Below are positions 4,852 to 6,770 of a stretch of 6,770 bases of DNA, one piece after another. Under the pieces are notes generated by a model, which worked only from the letters and a program-made list of their open reading frames with translations, was not told where the DNA came from and ran no database searches. The translations under genes were made by a program, and so were the position numbers. How positions within the stretch are numbered: the stretch's first letter is position 1; every line of letters begins with the position of its first letter. The stretch spans positions 1 to 6,770 of the forward strand of contig JAKFYM010000267.1 in NCBI GenBank assembly GCA_021730855.1. Direction: 5' to 3'. The DNA is from Bdellovibrionales bacterium (GTDB taxonomy: Bacteria > Bdellovibrionota > UBA1018 > CAIPTA01).

Positions 4852-5559
4852 AAAAATTCTTTTGGCCCGCCCCGCCCTTCGATTGGTCCTAGTGGACCCA
4901 GTGGTCCTAGTGGTCCCAGCCGTGGACCTGAAAAAGAGTCCCGATTCCCTAGCAGTGATGAGAGCCGAGTCAACGAACGCATCCGCGTGCCGGAAGTGCT
5001 CGTGATCGACGAATTAGGCGTTCAGCTTGGTGTATTGCCCACCCGCGAAGCTCTTGCTCTCGCCCGTGAGCGTGGCCTGGACTTAGTCGAAGTGGCCGCC
5101 ACCGCGCGCCCCCCAGTTTGCAAAATCCTCGACTACGGCAAGCTGAAGTACACGAAGAAGAAGAAGACCCAGGAAGCCAAAAAGAAGCAGACCGTGGTTT
5201 CGGTGAAGGAAATCCAGCTCCGCCCGCGCACCGAGGAGCATGATTTAGAGACAAAGTTCCGTCATATCGCCGACTTTCTTCAGCGTGGCGACAAGGTGAA
5301 AATCACCGTGATGTTCCGCGGCCGTGAGGTGGCCTATGCCCAACAAGGCATGGCGATGCTCCGGAGGATCATCGAGTCCGTGAAGGATTTTGCGATTCCT
5401 GAGGCGTATCCAAAGCTCGAGGGCCGGCGCATGATTATGGTGCTTGGGCCTTCTGGCCGCCAGGGTGGGGGCGAGCCCAAACACGCGGTCTTGGTGCCTC
5501 CGGTAGGGATCGTTCCCCCGAAAACAGAGAGCAAGGACGACAAGCCCAAAGAGGGCTGA
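4849..5559 (+). CDS. infC: Translation initiation factor IF-3, with unusual N- and C-terminal extensions
   Basis: IF3 binds the 30S subunit, keeps it free of 50S and checks the start codon. From the CTG start the protein is 236 aa, against about 180 in typical IF3. Residues 1-38 are an extra low-complexity region with (GPS)4. The N-domain covers about 39-99 (RVNERIRVPEVLVID; LDLVEVAATARPPVCKILDYGK), a Lys-rich linker 100-114 follows, and the C-domain covers about 118-203 (VKEIQLRPRTEEHDLETK; GDKVKITVMFRGRE; MIMVLGPSG). Residues 204-236 form a Gly/Pro/Lys tail not usual for the family. It is followed by rpmI and rplT, the classical order. Start choice is explained by the Shine-Dalgarno at 4836; a GTG at 4774 would add 25 residues that do not look like IF3. 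Confidence 0.93.
   Translation: MKNSFGPPRPSIGPSGPSGPSGPSRGPEKESRFPSSDESRVNERIRVPEVLVIDELGVQLGVLPTREALALARERGLDLVEVAATARPPVCKILDYGKLKYTKKKKTQEAKKKQTVVSVKEIQLRPRTEEHDLETKFRHIADFLQRGDKVKITVMFRGREVAYAQQGMAMLRRIIESVKDFAIPEAYPKLEGRRMIMVLGPSGRQGGGEPKHAVLVPPVGIVPPKTESKDDKPKEG
4885..4920 (+). repeat. Four tandem 9-nt repeats coding (Gly-Pro-Ser)4 in IF3
   Basis: Four in-frame 9-nt units (GGTCCTAGT, GGACCCAGT, GGTCCTAGT, GGTCCCAGC) encode a collagen-like Gly-Pro-Ser run near the N-terminus of IF3. The units differ at third codon positions, so the array is not a very recent slippage product, or is held at the protein level. Length variation between strains would be in frame and tolerated. Confidence 0.9.
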
Positions 5560-5571
5560 AAAAAGGCCTGC

Positions 5572-5605
5572 TTTCGATCATTTACAAATTTCGATCATTT
5601 GCAAA
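5572..5605 (+). repeat. Perfectly adjacent 17-bp tandem repeat between infC and rpmI
   Basis: TTTCGATCATTTACAAA (5572-5588) is followed at once by TTTCGATCATTTGCAAA (5589-5605), identical but for one base. The second copy ends in the 10-bp palindrome ATTTGCAAAT (5597-5606). The repeat lies in the 96-nt infC-rpmI gap and overlaps the -35 of a candidate promoter. It could be a paired operator or part of a leader bound by L20, which is known to autoregulate rpmI-rplT in several bacteria. I cannot tell which. Confidence 0.85.
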
Positions 5606-5627
5606 TCCTGCAAAGACAGAGTATAAG
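5599..5627 (+). promoter_or_regulatory. Candidate internal promoter for rpmI-rplT
   Basis: TTGCAA (5599-5604) and TATAAG (5622-5627) are spaced by 17 nt. The -10 matches five of six consensus bases, the -35 four of six. Transcription would start near 5634, just before the rpmI Shine-Dalgarno AGGAG (5645-5649). The -35 lies in the second unit of the 17-bp tandem repeat, so a protein bound to the repeats would block it. Confidence 0.4.
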
Positions 5628-5655
5628 CAAAAGCTTCGGACATTAGGAGTGCACC

Positions 5656-5862
5656 ATGCCCAAGATGAAGACCAAGTCGGCCGCGAAGAAGCGTTTTAAG
5701 CTCACCGGTACCGGAAAAATTAAATTCCAACATGCCGGGCGCCGGCACAACCTTGGTGGCAAGAGCCGTAAAGGCAAGCGCCAATCCAAAGCCATGGCTG
5801 TGATTCATGAAACCGACCACGACCGCATCCTCCGTTGTTTTCCCAACGGTGGCGGCATTTAA
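5656..5862 (+). CDS. rpmI: 50S ribosomal protein L35
   Basis: This 68-aa strongly basic protein begins MPKMKTKSAAKKRFKLTGTGK, the L35 signature, and continues with AGRRHNLGGKSRKGKRQ and a C-terminal HDRILRCFPNGGGI. L35 binds 23S rRNA early in 50S assembly. The usual family end near the LLPY-type motif appears here as CFPNGGGI, slightly longer than normal (about 64-66 aa). AGGAG is 6 nt before the ATG. It sits between infC and rplT with a 19-nt gap to the latter, the conserved order. Confidence 0.96.
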   Translation: MPKMKTKSAAKKRFKLTGTGKIKFQHAGRRHNLGGKSRKGKRQSKAMAVIHETDHDRILRCFPNGGGI

Positions 5863-5881
5863 ATTTTAAAGGGAGCAGACT

Positions 5882-6241
5882 ATGCCAAGAGCAAAACGGG
5901 GCACCAAAGCCCGAGCCCGTAGAAAAAAGGTTTTCCAGCATACGGAAGGCTATTTTCTCGGACGCAATAACAAATACAAACGCGCCGTAGAGAACCTCCA
6001 CCGCGCCTGGAAATATGCGTTTCGCGATCGTCGCGCGAAAAAACGTGAGTTCCGTGGCCTGTGGATCACCCGGCTCGGAGCGGCTGCCGAACAAAACGGC
6101 CTTTCCTATAGCCGTTTGATTCATGCCTTGAATACCTCGAACATCCGTCTCGACCGCAAGGTGCTTTCCGAGATCGCGATCGCGGATCCTGCCGCTTTCA
6201 CCGCTGTGGTGAAAAAGGCCACGGCTTCGCTAACAAAATAA
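5882..6241 (+). CDS. rplT: 50S ribosomal protein L20
   Basis: This 119-aa basic protein has the full L20 pattern: a PRAKRGTKARARRKKVF start, the EGYFLGRNNKYKRAVENLHRA helix, and the highly conserved AFRDRRAKKREFRGLWITRL with AAAEQNGLSYSRLI after it; DRKVLSEIAIADPAAFTAVV closes the globular part. L20 is needed for 50S assembly and in known bacteria represses its own operon by binding leader mRNA. GGGAG lies 8 nt before the ATG. A strong intrinsic terminator follows 30 nt after the stop. Confidence 0.97.
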   Translation: MPRAKRGTKARARRKKVFQHTEGYFLGRNNKYKRAVENLHRAWKYAFRDRRAKKREFRGLWITRLGAAAEQNGLSYSRLIHALNTSNIRLDRKVLSEIAIADPAAFTAVVKKATASLTK

Positions 6242-6271
6242 CTTCTTAGGAAGCTTATTCATTGGTAAATT

Positions 6272-6302
6272 GAGGCTCTGGAGACAGAGCCTCTTTTTTT
6301 TT
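6272..6302 (+). terminator. Strong Rho-independent terminator after rplT (possible pheS attenuator)
   Basis: A perfect 9-bp stem, GAGGCTCTG (6272-6280) with CAGAGCCTC (6285-6293), closes a GAGA tetraloop of the GNRA type and is followed by nine T (6294-6302). The pheS ATG comes only 5 nt after the U-tract. The structure therefore ends the infC-rpmI-rplT transcript and could also control readthrough into pheS. Confidence 0.93.
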
Positions 6303-6307
6303 CTTCT

Positions 6308-6770
6308 ATGAGCATTCAAGCTAAATTATCCGATCTAGAGCAACAATTCGGCGAGGGCCTGCCTAAGGTGCAATCCACCGAAGAGCTATTTCAGTTTAAG
6401 GCCCGTTTTTTGGGGAAAAGTGGCGCCCTGAGCGATGTCTTAAAAGGATTAAAAGACGCCACCCCCGAAGAGCGGCCGAAGATCGGAGCCCTAGCCAACC
6501 AGATGCGCGACCGCTTCGAACAGGCCGTCCAAGGGCGTTTGCAGCATTTAGAAGAGGCCGAGATTTCCAAAAAACTCGAATCCGAACGCATTGACGTGAC
6601 CCTGCCCGGCCGCCGCAAGCATATGGGCGGCGTGCATCCGCTCATCCAGACCCAAGACCGCATCATCGATATTTTTACGCGCCTTGGGTTTGCGTTGGTC
6701 TCGGGCCCCGAGGTGGAAACAGATTTTTGTAATTTCGAGGCCCTGAATGTGCCGGCCGACCATCCCGCCC
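6308..6770 (+). CDS. pheS: Phenylalanyl-tRNA synthetase alpha subunit, N-terminal part (runs off window)
   Basis: The 154 visible residues match PheS: an N-terminal coiled-coil arm (about 1-90) containing LFQFKARFLGKSGALSDVLK (the family's yLGKkG motif), then GRRKHMGGVHPLIQTQDRI, IFTRLGF and SGPEVETDFCNFEALN, followed by PADHPA, the beginning of the class II catalytic core (motif 1 region). With PheT it charges tRNA-Phe as an (alpha-beta)2 enzyme. The ATG at 6308 fits the usual N-terminus. It has no Shine-Dalgarno: the preceding bases are the terminator U-tract and TTCT. The nearest GGAG is at 6280-6283, inside the hairpin. The 3' end and pheT lie beyond the window. Confidence 0.95.
   Translation, partial: MSIQAKLSDLEQQFGEGLPKVQSTEELFQFKARFLGKSGALSDVLKGLKDATPEERPKIGALANQMRDRFEQAVQGRLQHLEEAEISKKLESERIDVTLPGRRKHMGGVHPLIQTQDRIIDIFTRLGFALVSGPEVETDFCNFEALNVPADHPA

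Noticed and set aside
5543..5564. AGCCC/GGGCT hairpin at the end of infC as a terminator
   Set aside because: Only a 5-bp stem, and followed by A rather than T on the coding strand, so it does not fit an intrinsic terminator for infC.
4750..6272. Shared 10-mer TGGTAAATTG before infC (4750-4759) and before the terminator (6263-6272)
   Set aside because: A pair of identical 10-mers is expected by chance in a window of this length and no further similarity surrounds them.

Overview
The window is a dense, GC-rich bacterial stretch with two unlike halves. The translation machinery (infC-rpmI-rplT-pheS), the organisation around a SPOR protein and the candidate sigma-54 promoter suggest a Gram-negative proteobacterium in the wide sense. 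A Bdellovibrionota or deltaproteobacterial-type organism is my best guess, but this is a low-confidence inference because no sequence comparison was possible.

Left part (1-2361). The 3' end of tilS (tRNA-Ile lysidine synthetase) runs rightward and overlaps by 29 nt the end of a leftward cluster of six small genes. Read in its own direction (2361 to 521), the cluster encodes: a 58-aa Flp-type pilin with a textbook G^QGLIEY processing site; a 53-aa TadE-like pseudopilin (RG^SISLE); a TadG-like single-pass protein; a 72-aa pseudopilin-like protein (KG^SVLLE); a small protein with an uncertain start; and a 149-aa exported protein with a C-terminal membrane anchor. Every junction overlaps or abuts. 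Upstream of the pilin is a near-consensus -24/-12 (sigma-54) element. This looks like the structural part of a compact Tad/Flp-like pilus or secretion apparatus; no ATPase, secretin or prepilin peptidase gene is in view.

Middle (2465-4733). A divergent sigma-70-type promoter precedes three rightward, translationally coupled genes: an inner-membrane SPOR-domain protein, a ManC-type cupin (mannose-6-phosphate isomerase type II fold), and a 360-aa mannose-1-phosphate guanylyltransferase. The last two together match the two halves of the bifunctional ManC/AlgA enzyme, but as separate genes in reversed order. They probably supply GDP-mannose for surface polysaccharide.

Right part (4734-6770). A promoter leads into infC, which has no good ATG/GTG/TTG start and appears to start at CUG behind a strong Shine-Dalgarno. 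IF3 carries a (Gly-Pro-Ser)4 N-terminal repeat and a C-terminal tail. Then come a 17-bp tandem repeat that overlaps a candidate internal promoter, rpmI (L35), rplT (L20), a strong intrinsic terminator with a GAGA loop, and the 5' part of pheS. The pheS start codon lies 5 nt after the terminator U-tract and has no visible Shine-Dalgarno. This is the classical IF3-L35-L20-PheS neighbourhood, with several unusual control signals.
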